Shown: positions 23,432-30,095 of the stretch, piece by piece
Layout of the letters: the number at the start of each line of letters is the position of its first letter
How positions within the stretch are numbered: position 1 is the first letter of the stretch
DNA from: DASZPL01 sp035550315
Lineage (GTDB): Bacteria; Actinomycetota; Actinomycetes; JAFAQI01
Length of the DNA stretch: 32,035 nucleotides
Reading direction: 5' to 3'
NCBI GenBank assembly: GCA_035550315.1
Contig: DASZPL010000084.1
Location: 1 to 32,035 of the forward strand
Notes under the pieces: generated by a model
What the model was told of the DNA's origin: nothing
Seen by the model: only the letters and a program-made list of their open reading frames with translations
Databases searched by the model: none
Made by a program: the position numbers and the translations under genes

Positions 23432-24547
23432 GTGAGCACGGTGCGGGTGTTGGTCGGGACCCGAAAGGGCGCGTTCATCCTGACCGCGGATGGCAAGCGC
23501 GACGACTGGCGGGTCAGCGGTCCGCACTTCCCCGGCTGGGAGATCTACCACGTCAAAGGCTCGCCGGCCGAGCCCAACCGGTTGTACGCCTCGGTGTCGA
23601 CCGGGTGGTTCGGCCAGCTGATCCAGCGCTCCGACGACGGCGGCGAGAGCTGGGAGCCGGTCGGCAACGACTTCAGCTACCAGGGTGAGCCGGGCTTGCA
23701 TCAGTGGTACGACGGCACGGCCCGGCCATGGGAGTTCACCCGGGTCTGGCACCTCGAGCCGTCGCTCGATGACCCGGAGACGGTGTATGCCGGCGTGCAG
23801 GACGCCGCGCTGTTCCGGACGAACGACGGCGGCCACAGCTGGGCCGAGCTGCCCGGCCTGCGCACTCACGACAGTGGCCCGCGCTGGGCCCCGGGCGCCG
23901 GCGGAATGTGCCTGCACACCCTGCTGATCGACCCGAGCAACGCCCAGCGGATGTACGCCGCGATCTCCGCGGCCGGCGCCTTTCGTTCCGAGGATGCCGG
24001 TGAGACCTGGCGGCCGATCAACCAGGGCCTCAAGTCGGAGGGCATCCCCGACCCGGAGGCGGAGGTCGGCCACTGCGTGCACCGGATCGCGATGCACCCG
24101 AGCCGACCAGACGTGCTGTTCATGCAGAAGCACTGGGACGTGATGCGCAGCGACGACGGTGGGGAGCGCTGGAGCGAGGTGAGCGGCAACCTGCCGACCG
24201 ACTTCGGCTTCCCGATCGATGTACATGCGCACGAGCCGGACACCATCTACGTGGTGCCGATCACCAGCGACTCCCACCACTTCCCGCCCGAGGGAAAGCT
24301 GCGGGTCTACCGCAGCCGCACCGGCGGCGACGAGTGGGAGCCGCTGACCGCCGGCCTGCCGCAGCAGCACTGTTACGTCAACGTGCTGCGCGACGCGATG
24401 GCGGTGGACCAGCTCGACGACTGCGGCGTCTACTTCGGCACGACCGGCGGTCAGGTCTACGCCTCAGCGGATGCCGGCGACCACTGGACCGCGCTGGTGC
24501 GTGATCTGCCCGCGGTGCTGTCGATCGAGGTGCAAACGCTGCCATGA
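23432..24547 (+). CDS. Asp-box beta-propeller protein (exo-sialidase / VPS10-like repeat family)
   Basis: A 371-residue protein starting at GTG 23432, preceded by a strong AGGAAGGGGAG ribosome site. There is no signal peptide, so it is probably cytosolic. Six Asp-box motifs are visible: SDDGGESW, TNDGGHSW, SEDAGETW, SDDGGERW, SRTGGDEW and SADAGDHW. VLVGTRKGAFIL at the start and WEFTRVWHLEPS are typical of a widespread actinobacterial/proteobacterial family annotated as exo-alpha-sialidase or glycosyl hydrolase. No sialidase arginine triad is evident, so the enzyme name is doubtful. It is coupled by an ATGA overlap to a MoaD/ThiS-like gene. Confidence 0.85.
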   Translation: MSTVRVLVGTRKGAFILTADGKRDDWRVSGPHFPGWEIYHVKGSPAEPNRLYASVSTGWFGQLIQRSDDGGESWEPVGNDFSYQGEPGLHQWYDGTARPWEFTRVWHLEPSLDDPETVYAGVQDAALFRTNDGGHSWAELPGLRTHDSGPRWAPGAGGMCLHTLLIDPSNAQRMYAAISAAGAFRSEDAGETWRPINQGLKSEGIPDPEAEVGHCVHRIAMHPSRPDVLFMQKHWDVMRSDDGGERWSEVSGNLPTDFGFPIDVHAHEPDTIYVVPITSDSHHFPPEGKLRVYRSRTGGDEWEPLTAGLPQQHCYVNVLRDAMAVDQLDDCGVYFGTTGGQVYASADAGDHWTALVRDLPAVLSIEVQTLP

Positions 24548-24840
24548 TCCGCGTCGTGCTGCCGGCGCACCTGCGGGTGCTGGCGCGGGTCGACGGTGAG
24601 GTCGAGCTGGTGGTACCAGCCCCGGTGACGCAGCGACGCGTGCTCGACGCGCTCGAGGAGCGCTACCCGATGCTCGGCGGCACCATCCGTGACCGGCAGA
24701 CGCAGCAGCGCCGGGCGTTCGTGCGGTTCTATGCCTGCGAGTGCGATCTCTCGCACGACTCGCCCGACAGCCCGCTGCCGGATGCGGTGGTCGAGGGTGT
24801 CGAGCCGTTTTTGGTCGTCGGCGCGATGGCCGGCGGCTAG
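24544..24840 (+). CDS. MoaD/ThiS-like beta-grasp protein
   Basis: A 98-residue ubiquitin-like sulfur-carrier-type protein. The beta-grasp pattern is visible: IRVVLPAHLRVLARVDGEVELVV, the helix VLDALEERYPML, then RAFVRFYACECD and a C-terminal VEPFLVVGAMAGG ending in Gly-Gly. In MoaD and ThiS the terminal GG is adenylated and turned into a thiocarboxylate. No moaE, thiG or E1-like gene is in view. The ATG overlaps the stop of the Asp-box gene, and this pairing recurs in other genomes as I remember it, so the partner may be the propeller protein. The function is unknown. Confidence 0.8.
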   Translation: MIRVVLPAHLRVLARVDGEVELVVPAPVTQRRVLDALEERYPMLGGTIRDRQTQQRRAFVRFYACECDLSHDSPDSPLPDAVVEGVEPFLVVGAMAGG

Positions 24841-24847
24841 CGGTCGG

Positions 24848-26848
24848 TCAGTGGCCGGCGACGTACGTCGCCGCGAGGTCGACGAGTGTGCTGGCGGTCC
24901 AGCGCTGCCACGGGTTGATCAACAGCCCCGCCGCCGCCGCTTCGATGCGTTGATCATGAGCGAGTTGGCACGAGAGCACGCAGAATCTGCGAAGTCGCTC
25001 ATGATCAACGTTGGATGCGCTGGCAGCGGGGTTCGGGGGCGGCGCTGCGATATGCGCTGCCGTCACGATCGGCGCCGGGGCTGCCGCCGCCACCGGGATG
25101 ACGGCGCGGGCGATGCCGACGCCCACCGCGACCGCGGCCAGGCTGGTGGCGCCGACCGCGCCGAGCCGCAGCGTCTCGCTTCCGATCGCGCTTCGCAGCG
25201 CTCGCCACGACGGCGCCGGCCGCTGGATCGATCGCCCGCTCGGCCGGCACTGCCGGTTCAGCAGCCAGCCGGCCAGCGTCAGGGCTGCGGCGGTCAGTGC
25301 GACGAGCGCGACCACCGCGGTGAGCCAGGCCCGGGTGTCACCGGTAGGAGTGGCTTCGACGGCGTTGACCGTCCAGTGAGTGGGCGCCACGGCGCGGACC
25401 AACGCGAGGCCGGGAATGTGGGTGACCGGCTGCAACCCGGAGAGCACGAACTGCGCGATCACGACGACCGGGAGCAACGCGATCGCCTGCTCCGCGCTGC
25501 GCACCGCGACCGACAGCAGCAATGCGACCGCGGTCGCCGCGAGTGCCGAGAGGGCCAGCGCCACCACGATCTCGCCCACGCCGGACGGCAAGGCGGCACC
25601 GCTGCCGGGCGGATGCTGGCGGATCAACGCCAGCGCGCCGAGCACCGCGGCCTGGAGCATGGTCACGGGCCCGATCACGGCGAACTTGCCGGCGAGGTAG
25701 GCAGTCGGCGACAGGCCGGCGGCATGTTCGCGGCGCAGGATGCGGCGTTCGTCCACCACCTCGCGGATCGCGTTTGCGGTGCCGATCCAGCCGACGCAGA
25801 CGGCGAGCAGGACCGCGACGCCGGTCGCCGACGGAGCGGCGGTGGCATCCGGTGCGCGCAGCCCGTCCGGAGCGACGAACGCCCAGAGCAAGCCGCCGAG
25901 GACGACGCCCTGTAGCCCGACGAACAGCGCCCGGCGCCGGTCGGCGAGCAGCAGCTGGACGTTACGTCGGCAGAGCGTCGCGAGCTGGTCGAGCCATCCG
26001 GAACCCGCCGGCAGCGCTTGCCCCCGTCCCTGCAAACGATCATGGGCAGGGTGGCGTGACGCGCTGGGCGAGTCGGGCACGTTGCCCATGATCGTTGCGG
26101 GGTGGGGGGATTCGGAGGCGAGGGAGGCTACGGAGGCTCGGTCGAGCTGGTCGAACAGGTCGGCGGGATCCGCCGTACCGAACTGGTCGAAGGCCTGCGC
26201 CGGCGGGCCGACGTATGCCGCCCGGCCGTCGCGGTCGAGCAGCAGCACCGCGTCGCAGGCCATCATCGCGGTCGGGCTATGGGTCACCGTCACCACGCAG
26301 CGGCCGGCGTCGGCCAGCCGTCGCAACGTCACCATCACGGCGCGCTCATAGCCCGGGTCGAGGTTCGATGTCGGCTCGTCGAGCACGAGCACATCGGGGC
26401 GGCTGAGCAATTCGGCCGCGATCGCGGCACGCTTGCGCTGCCCGGCCGACAGCTGCCCGACCGGCAGGTCCGCCTGGCCGGTGAGGCCGAGCTCGGCAAG
26501 CACGCCGGCGACGTCGGTCGCCGACGCCCCGCGCAACGCCGCGGCGTGCTCGAGGCTGCGTTGCAGTGGCAGCGTCGGATGCATCGGGTCGTCGTGAGGC
26601 ACGATGCCGATCCGCCGCCGTGGCGCCGGCTCGGCCGATACGTCATGCCCGTCGACCCACACCGACCCGGCGGTCGCCAGGTCACCGACCAACGCCCGCA
26701 CCAGGCTGGTCTTGCCGGCGCCGGTCGGTCCGGCGATCGCGACGAGCGTGCCCGGCTGGGCGGTGAAACTGACGTCGGCGATCAGCCGACTGCCGTCGGC
26801 CGCCCAGGCGGAGAGGCCGGCGACGGCGAGTGCCGCGGCGTCGGTCAC
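24848..26848 (-). CDS. ABCG-like transporter (ATPase fused to ABC-2 membrane domain)
   Basis: A 666-residue half transporter with an N-terminal ATPase. Walker A is GPTGAGKT at 40-47, the signature LSAGQ at 133-137, Walker B VLVLDEPT at 153-160 and the switch histidine H190. The Q-loop position reads VPHDD, with H85 instead of glutamine. An ABC-2 domain with about six helices follows from about 310 (for example VVLGGLLWAFVAP, AVIGPVTMLQAAVLGALAL), then one further helix near 580. The ATPase resembles that of Rv1747-type transporters. Two palindromic elements are inserted in frame, at residues about 251-272 (linker) and about 613-634 (tail). The GTG start overlaps the upstream gene stop (GTGA). 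The substrate is unknown. Confidence 0.9.
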   Translation of the reverse strand: MTDAAALAVAGLSAWAADGSRLIADVSFTAQPGTLVAIAGPTGAGKTSLVRALVGDLATAGSVWVDGHDVSAEPAPRRRIGIVPHDDPMHPTLPLQRSLEHAAALRGASATDVAGVLAELGLTGQADLPVGQLSAGQRKRAAIAAELLSRPDVLVLDEPTSNLDPGYERAVMVTLRRLADAGRCVVTVTHSPTAMMACDAVLLLDRDGRAAYVGPPAQAFDQFGTADPADLFDQLDRASVASLASESPHPATIMGNVPDSPSASRHPAHDRLQGRGQALPAGSGWLDQLATLCRRNVQLLLADRRRALFVGLQGVVLGGLLWAFVAPDGLRAPDATAAPSATGVAVLLAVCVGWIGTANAIREVVDERRILRREHAAGLSPTAYLAGKFAVIGPVTMLQAAVLGALALIRQHPPGSGAALPSGVGEIVVALALSALAATAVALLLSVAVRSAEQAIALLPVVVIAQFVLSGLQPVTHIPGLALVRAVAPTHWTVNAVEATPTGDTRAWLTAVVALVALTAAALTLAGWLLNRQCRPSGRSIQRPAPSWRALRSAIGSETLRLGAVGATSLAAVAVGVGIARAVIPVAAAAPAPIVTAAHIAAPPPNPAASASNVDHERLRRFCVLSCQLAHDQRIEAAAAGLLINPWQRWTASTLVDLAATYVAGH
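24948..25010. repeat. Palindromic element copy 2, inside the ABC transporter gene
   Basis: A 63-base element with perfect 16-base terminal arms: CGTTGATCATGAGCGA at 24948-24963 and its exact reverse complement at 24995-25010. The loop holds a smaller hairpin CGCAGA-A-TCTGCG. The local base composition is lower in GC than its surroundings. The element is read in frame as 21 codons without a stop, in the C-terminal tail of the transporter. A further 10-base palindrome GTTGATCAAC lies at 24914-24923. Confidence 0.85.
26035..26096. repeat. Palindromic element copy 1, inside the ABC transporter gene
   Basis: A 62-base element with perfect 14-base terminal arms: AACGATCATGGGCA at 26035-26048 and its exact reverse complement at 26083-26096. 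It shares the GATCATG-GC-TGGC pattern and nearly the same length as the element at 24948-25010. It is read in frame, encoding about residues 251-272 between the ATPase and the membrane domain. Confidence 0.85.
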
Positions 26849-27618
26849 GACCCGTCGACGAGCGGTGAGTAACCGCCGCAGTAGAGCTTGACCGCGGTGC
26901 GTACGACGTAGTCAGCGGCGCCGGGAAGCACGGTCGTGAACGGCAGCTGCTTGACCTTCTGCAGGATCGTGGCCTTGATCTTGGCCACCGTCGAGTGCTG
27001 GTCGAGCGCGGTGCAGACCATGTCGCCGAACTCCGCGACCTGCGCGGCGGTCGGCTTGAAGATCGTGTGCACGTAGTTCTTCAATCCGGCGACCGCCTGC
27101 GCCACCGCCGCCGACGACGGGTGCGTGCGGGGCTGCGGCCGCTTGATCTGATGGCTGTGCTTGGCCGCCGCGTGGTGGTGGTGATGATGATGGTGGCGCT
27201 TGTGGTGGTGATGGTGGCGGGCCGGTTGTGGCGCGGGGCGGGTGGACGATGCGGCCGGCGAATTCTGCCGACCTGAGTCGTTGCCCGACGGGCCCGCGGT
27301 GGTCGACGTAGCGGTGACGGCGCCGGCCGCGTGCTGATGGACCACGGTGTGGCCGGCGCTCGAGGTCGCCGCCGCCGGACGCACCGTGTGGAGGGCGCCA
27401 GCGCGTCGCAGCGGCACCGCAGCGCCGCGAGTCGCGACGTGCCCGGCCGGGTGGTGGGCGACGGCGCCGGCGACCGCGACCGGTCGGGCACCGAGCGTCG
27501 TGGTCCCGTCGCCGTGGGGGACGACGCCGAGTGCTGCGGCCGCCGAGACGCCGAGGGTCAGGCAGGCGCCGGCCGCGATCGCGGTGTGCAGGTGCGCGGT
27601 CCGGTTCTGTGCAGTCAC
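26845..27618 (-). CDS. Exported histidine-rich protein with DUF732-like C-terminal domain
   Basis: A 257-residue protein starting at GTG 27618, preceded by AGGAAGAGA. A signal-like hydrophobic stretch lies near 12-33 (AIAAGACLTLGVSAAAALGVV). A low-complexity Ala/His/Pro/Ser region follows, with a HHHHH-KR-HHHHHHHH run coded at 27172-27216. The C-terminal 85 residues (VAGLKNYVHTIFKP, then MVCTALDQHS, then VVRTAVKLYC) have two cysteines and the layout of DUF732 domains of actinobacterial exported proteins. The histidine run may bind zinc, nickel or copper, which is inference. The stop overlaps the ABC transporter start (GTGA), suggesting that the two work together. Confidence 0.75.
   Translation of the reverse strand: MTAQNRTAHLHTAIAAGACLTLGVSAAAALGVVPHGDGTTTLGARPVAVAGAVAHHPAGHVATRGAAVPLRRAGALHTVRPAAATSSAGHTVVHQHAAGAVTATSTTAGPSGNDSGRQNSPAASSTRPAPQPARHHHHHKRHHHHHHHHAAAKHSHQIKRPQPRTHPSSAAVAQAVAGLKNYVHTIFKPTAAQVAEFGDMVCTALDQHSTVAKIKATILQKVKQLPFTTVLPGAADYVVRTAVKLYCGGYSPLVDGS
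27172..27216 (-). repeat. Histidine codon run (5 + 8 His)
   Basis: A near-tandem run of CAC/CAT codons on the minus strand encodes five and eight histidines around Lys-Arg. It is a low-complexity tract inside the exported histidine-rich protein and is prone to length change. Confidence 0.85.
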
Positions 27619-27684
27619 GTCGTTCTCTTCCTGCGGGCGGCGCTCGAGCGGCCGACAAGTGGGTGGATGCTCCCGGCTGATATC

Positions 27685-27712
27685 GACCGTCTCGCGCGGA
27701 TCTGTAGCGTGA
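27685..27712 (+). promoter_or_regulatory. Possible promoter of the F420-type oxidoreductase gene
   Basis: TCGACC (27685-27690) and TAGCGT (27707-27712) are 16 bases apart, about 28 bases before the ATG at 27740. The -10 string equals the one proposed for the protease gene. The match is modest. The rest of the 121-base divergent gap (27619-27739) shows nothing else I can name. Confidence 0.3.
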
Positions 27713-27739
27713 GGCTGGGCATCGACGGAACGGACCGGC

Positions 27740-28612
27740 ATGAAACTCGGCGTACACGTGTCTGACTTCACCTGGCCCGGCGGTCCTGGGCAGATCGCGC
27801 AGGACCTGTCGCGGGTCGCGGCAGCCGCCGACGAGGGCGGCTTCGACATGCTCAGCGTGATGGATCACGTCTGGCAGATCGGCGTGATCGGGCCGCCGGA
27901 GCACGACATGCTCGAGGCGTACACAACGCTCGGCTATATCGCCGGGCAGACCAGCCGGATCAAGCTGCTCGCCTGGGTGACCGCCGTCGTCTATCGGGTG
28001 CCCGGCCTGCTCGCCAAGGCGGTCACGACCCTCGACGTGCTCTCCGGCGGCCGGGCCTGGCTGGGCATCGGCGCCGCGTGGAACGTCGACGAGGCGCGCG
28101 GCCTCGGCCTGCCGTTCCCGCCCACCGCCGAGCGGTTCGAGCGGCTGGAGGAGGCACTGCAGATCTGCCGCCAGATGTGGAGCGACGACGACGGCCCGTA
28201 CGCCGGCCGGCACTACCAGCTGGAGCGGACGCTGAACTCACCGCAGGCGCTGTCGCGACCCCACCCGCCGATCCTGATCGGTGGCGGGGGAGAGCGCAAA
28301 ACCCTCCGGCTGGTCGCGGAGTACGCCGATGCCTGCAACCTGTTCCTCAGCCCGGAATTGGAGCACAAGCTCGAGGTGCTGCGCGGTCACTGCGACGCGG
28401 TCGGCCGCGACTACGACAGCATCGAGAAGACCGTGATGGGACCGCTTGACCCCGGCGCCGACGGCGAGAAGGTCGACCAGCTGATCACCGAGATGAAACG
28501 CCTCGCGGGGCTCGGCATCACGCACTACCACGGCTCGGTGCCGGAGGTGGCATCGAGCTCGCGACTGGCGTTGCTCGCCGAGCGGGTGATCCCAGAGGTC
28601 GCGGGCTACTGA
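27740..28612 (+). CDS. LLM-class F420-dependent oxidoreductase
   Basis: A 290-residue luciferase-like TIM-barrel protein. Family segments are MKLGVHVSDFTWPGG, AAADEGGFDMLSVMDHVWQ, LLAKAVTTLDVLSGGRAWLGIGAAWN and PHPPILIGGGGERKTLRLVAEYADACNLF. Such enzymes use F420 (some use FMN) to reduce or oxidise small molecules. The TIGR03560-type members, such as Rv1855c, look most similar from memory. The substrate is unknown. It is divergent from the histidine-rich protein gene, and its 3' end overlaps the convergent GT2 gene by 95 bases. Confidence 0.9.
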   Translation: MKLGVHVSDFTWPGGPGQIAQDLSRVAAAADEGGFDMLSVMDHVWQIGVIGPPEHDMLEAYTTLGYIAGQTSRIKLLAWVTAVVYRVPGLLAKAVTTLDVLSGGRAWLGIGAAWNVDEARGLGLPFPPTAERFERLEEALQICRQMWSDDDGPYAGRHYQLERTLNSPQALSRPHPPILIGGGGERKTLRLVAEYADACNLFLSPELEHKLEVLRGHCDAVGRDYDSIEKTVMGPLDPGADGEKVDQLITEMKRLAGLGITHYHGSVPEVASSSRLALLAERVIPEVAGY

Positions 28613-30095
28613 CCGGCCGCCGCGACGGTCGCAATGCCGCCGCGGCACCGCTCATCAGCACCGTGGTGTGCAGCAGCGCGAACGCCGCGTTGTTCAGCGT
28701 CGACGGCGACCGGCTGCCCGCCAGCGCATAACCGGCGGCGCTGGTCAACAGCCCGACCATCAGCAGCGACGGCCAGACCGCTCGCGGCTGCCAGCTGCTG
28801 CCGCCGCGCTTGGCCGTCACGACGAACCGGCCCGGCCGGCGCAGCAACGCCCGCAGGCTGGACACCACGTGAACCCACCAGTTGGTCGCGGCCAGCGCGA
28901 ACCCGGCAAAGGTGTAGACGCCGCGGCCGGCGCGGGCCACCGCGCCCAGCGCCAGTACGAAGTACGGCGCGAAGTGCAGCAGGAACTGGTCTGCGCCGGA
29001 CTGCGCCAACGGCTGCGCTCCGGTGAAGATCCGGATCACCGGCAGCGACATGTAGATGAGCACCGTCCAGCCGGTCAGGAAGTACATGGACGAGAGCAGG
29101 TATTGCGCCCGGACGCGCAGCGGCAGCCTCGCGCGCAGCGTCGTACCGATCGCGGCGACGCAGCCCCGCGACCAGCGCAGCTGCTGACTGACGTACGCCG
29201 CCATGTCGTCCGGGCCGAGACCGAGGGCCAGCACCTCGGGCAGGTACACCGACCGCCAGCCGCTCTCGTGCAGCCGGATCGACAGCTCGAAGTCCTCGGT
29301 CAGTGACCGTTCCGGGAAGCCGCCCACCACTTCCAACGCCCGGCGCCGGAACACCACGTTGGTGCCGGCGCAGAACATGGCGCCGACCGCATCCTTACCG
29401 CGCGCGATGGTGCCGAAGAACAGCGCCTGCTGCGCCCACGACGCCGCCGCGACGCCGCCGTCGCGGGCGTTGGCGTAGCACTGCGGGGTCTGCACGAAGG
29501 CGACCCGATCGTCGACGAACTCGCCGAGGGTGCGTTGCAGGAACTCCGGGCGCGGGACGTGGTCACAGTCGAGCACGACGACGTACGGCGCCGAGGTCAG
29601 CCGCAGCGCGTGGTTGATGTTGCCGGCCTTGGCGCCGGAGTGAACGGGTCGTTGCACGTAACGCGCGCCGTAGCGGTGTGCCACCTCCCGCATGGCCGGG
29701 TCGTCACCGTCGTCCAGCAACGCGACGTGCACCCGGGCGCCCCGCAGCCGGCTGGCCGCTGCGATCGTCGGCTCGACCACGTCGGTCGGCTCGCCATAGA
29801 CAGGCACCAGCACGTCCACTTCGGTCCACCCGGCCAGCGGCGCGCGTCGCGGCCGAGGGCGGTCACGCGACGCCGTCCACCAGAAGCCGCAGGCCTGGGT
29901 CAGGTTGAACAGCTCGGCGAGCACGAGCAAGCCGAACAGCACCGGGTTGCCGACTCGGCTGGGTTCGAGCAGCCAGCCGAAGTACCACGCGGACACGGCG
30001 AGCGCGCCGGCCAGCAGCAGCCACGTGCGCAGCCGGCCGGACGCGGGCCGCGTGGCCTCCCAGGGCACCGCGTCGAGGCGGGGGTCGTTGGTCAC
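28518..30095 (-). CDS. Cellulose-synthase-like GT2 membrane glycosyltransferase
   Basis: A 525-residue processive-type family 2 glycosyltransferase. Two N-terminal helices are followed by the catalytic domain: VPVYGEP, DDG at 128-130, DCDHVP with the D-x-D at 176-178, TED at 266-268 and QQLRW at 304-308. Several C-terminal helices follow. This D, DxD, TED, QxxRW set makes a polysaccharide by adding sugars and exporting the chain across the membrane. No PilZ domain is seen. GTG 30095 overlaps the stop of the GT39 gene (GTGA). The C-terminal tail (SRRPVSSPRPLGSPARRATP) is Pro/Ser-rich and antisense to the F420-type gene, so it may be a run-on. Confidence 0.9.
   Translation of the reverse strand: MTNDPRLDAVPWEATRPASGRLRTWLLLAGALAVSAWYFGWLLEPSRVGNPVLFGLLVLAELFNLTQACGFWWTASRDRPRPRRAPLAGWTEVDVLVPVYGEPTDVVEPTIAAASRLRGARVHVALLDDGDDPAMREVAHRYGARYVQRPVHSGAKAGNINHALRLTSAPYVVVLDCDHVPRPEFLQRTLGEFVDDRVAFVQTPQCYANARDGGVAAASWAQQALFFGTIARGKDAVGAMFCAGTNVVFRRRALEVVGGFPERSLTEDFELSIRLHESGWRSVYLPEVLALGLGPDDMAAYVSQQLRWSRGCVAAIGTTLRARLPLRVRAQYLLSSMYFLTGWTVLIYMSLPVIRIFTGAQPLAQSGADQFLLHFAPYFVLALGAVARAGRGVYTFAGFALAATNWWVHVVSSLRALLRRPGRFVVTAKRGGSSWQPRAVWPSLLMVGLLTSAAGYALAGSRSPSTLNNAAFALLHTTVLMSGAAAALRPSRRPVSSPRPLGSPARRATPVASSMPPPAPSRGSA

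Noticed and set aside
23294..24370. Upstream extension of the mnhE frame
   Set aside because: It runs antisense through the Asp-box gene; MnhE homology starts only near 23293.
27172..27216. The GTG/ATG triplet run as a CRISPR-like or microsatellite locus
   Set aside because: It is simply a histidine codon run in a coding frame; there are no spaced repeats.
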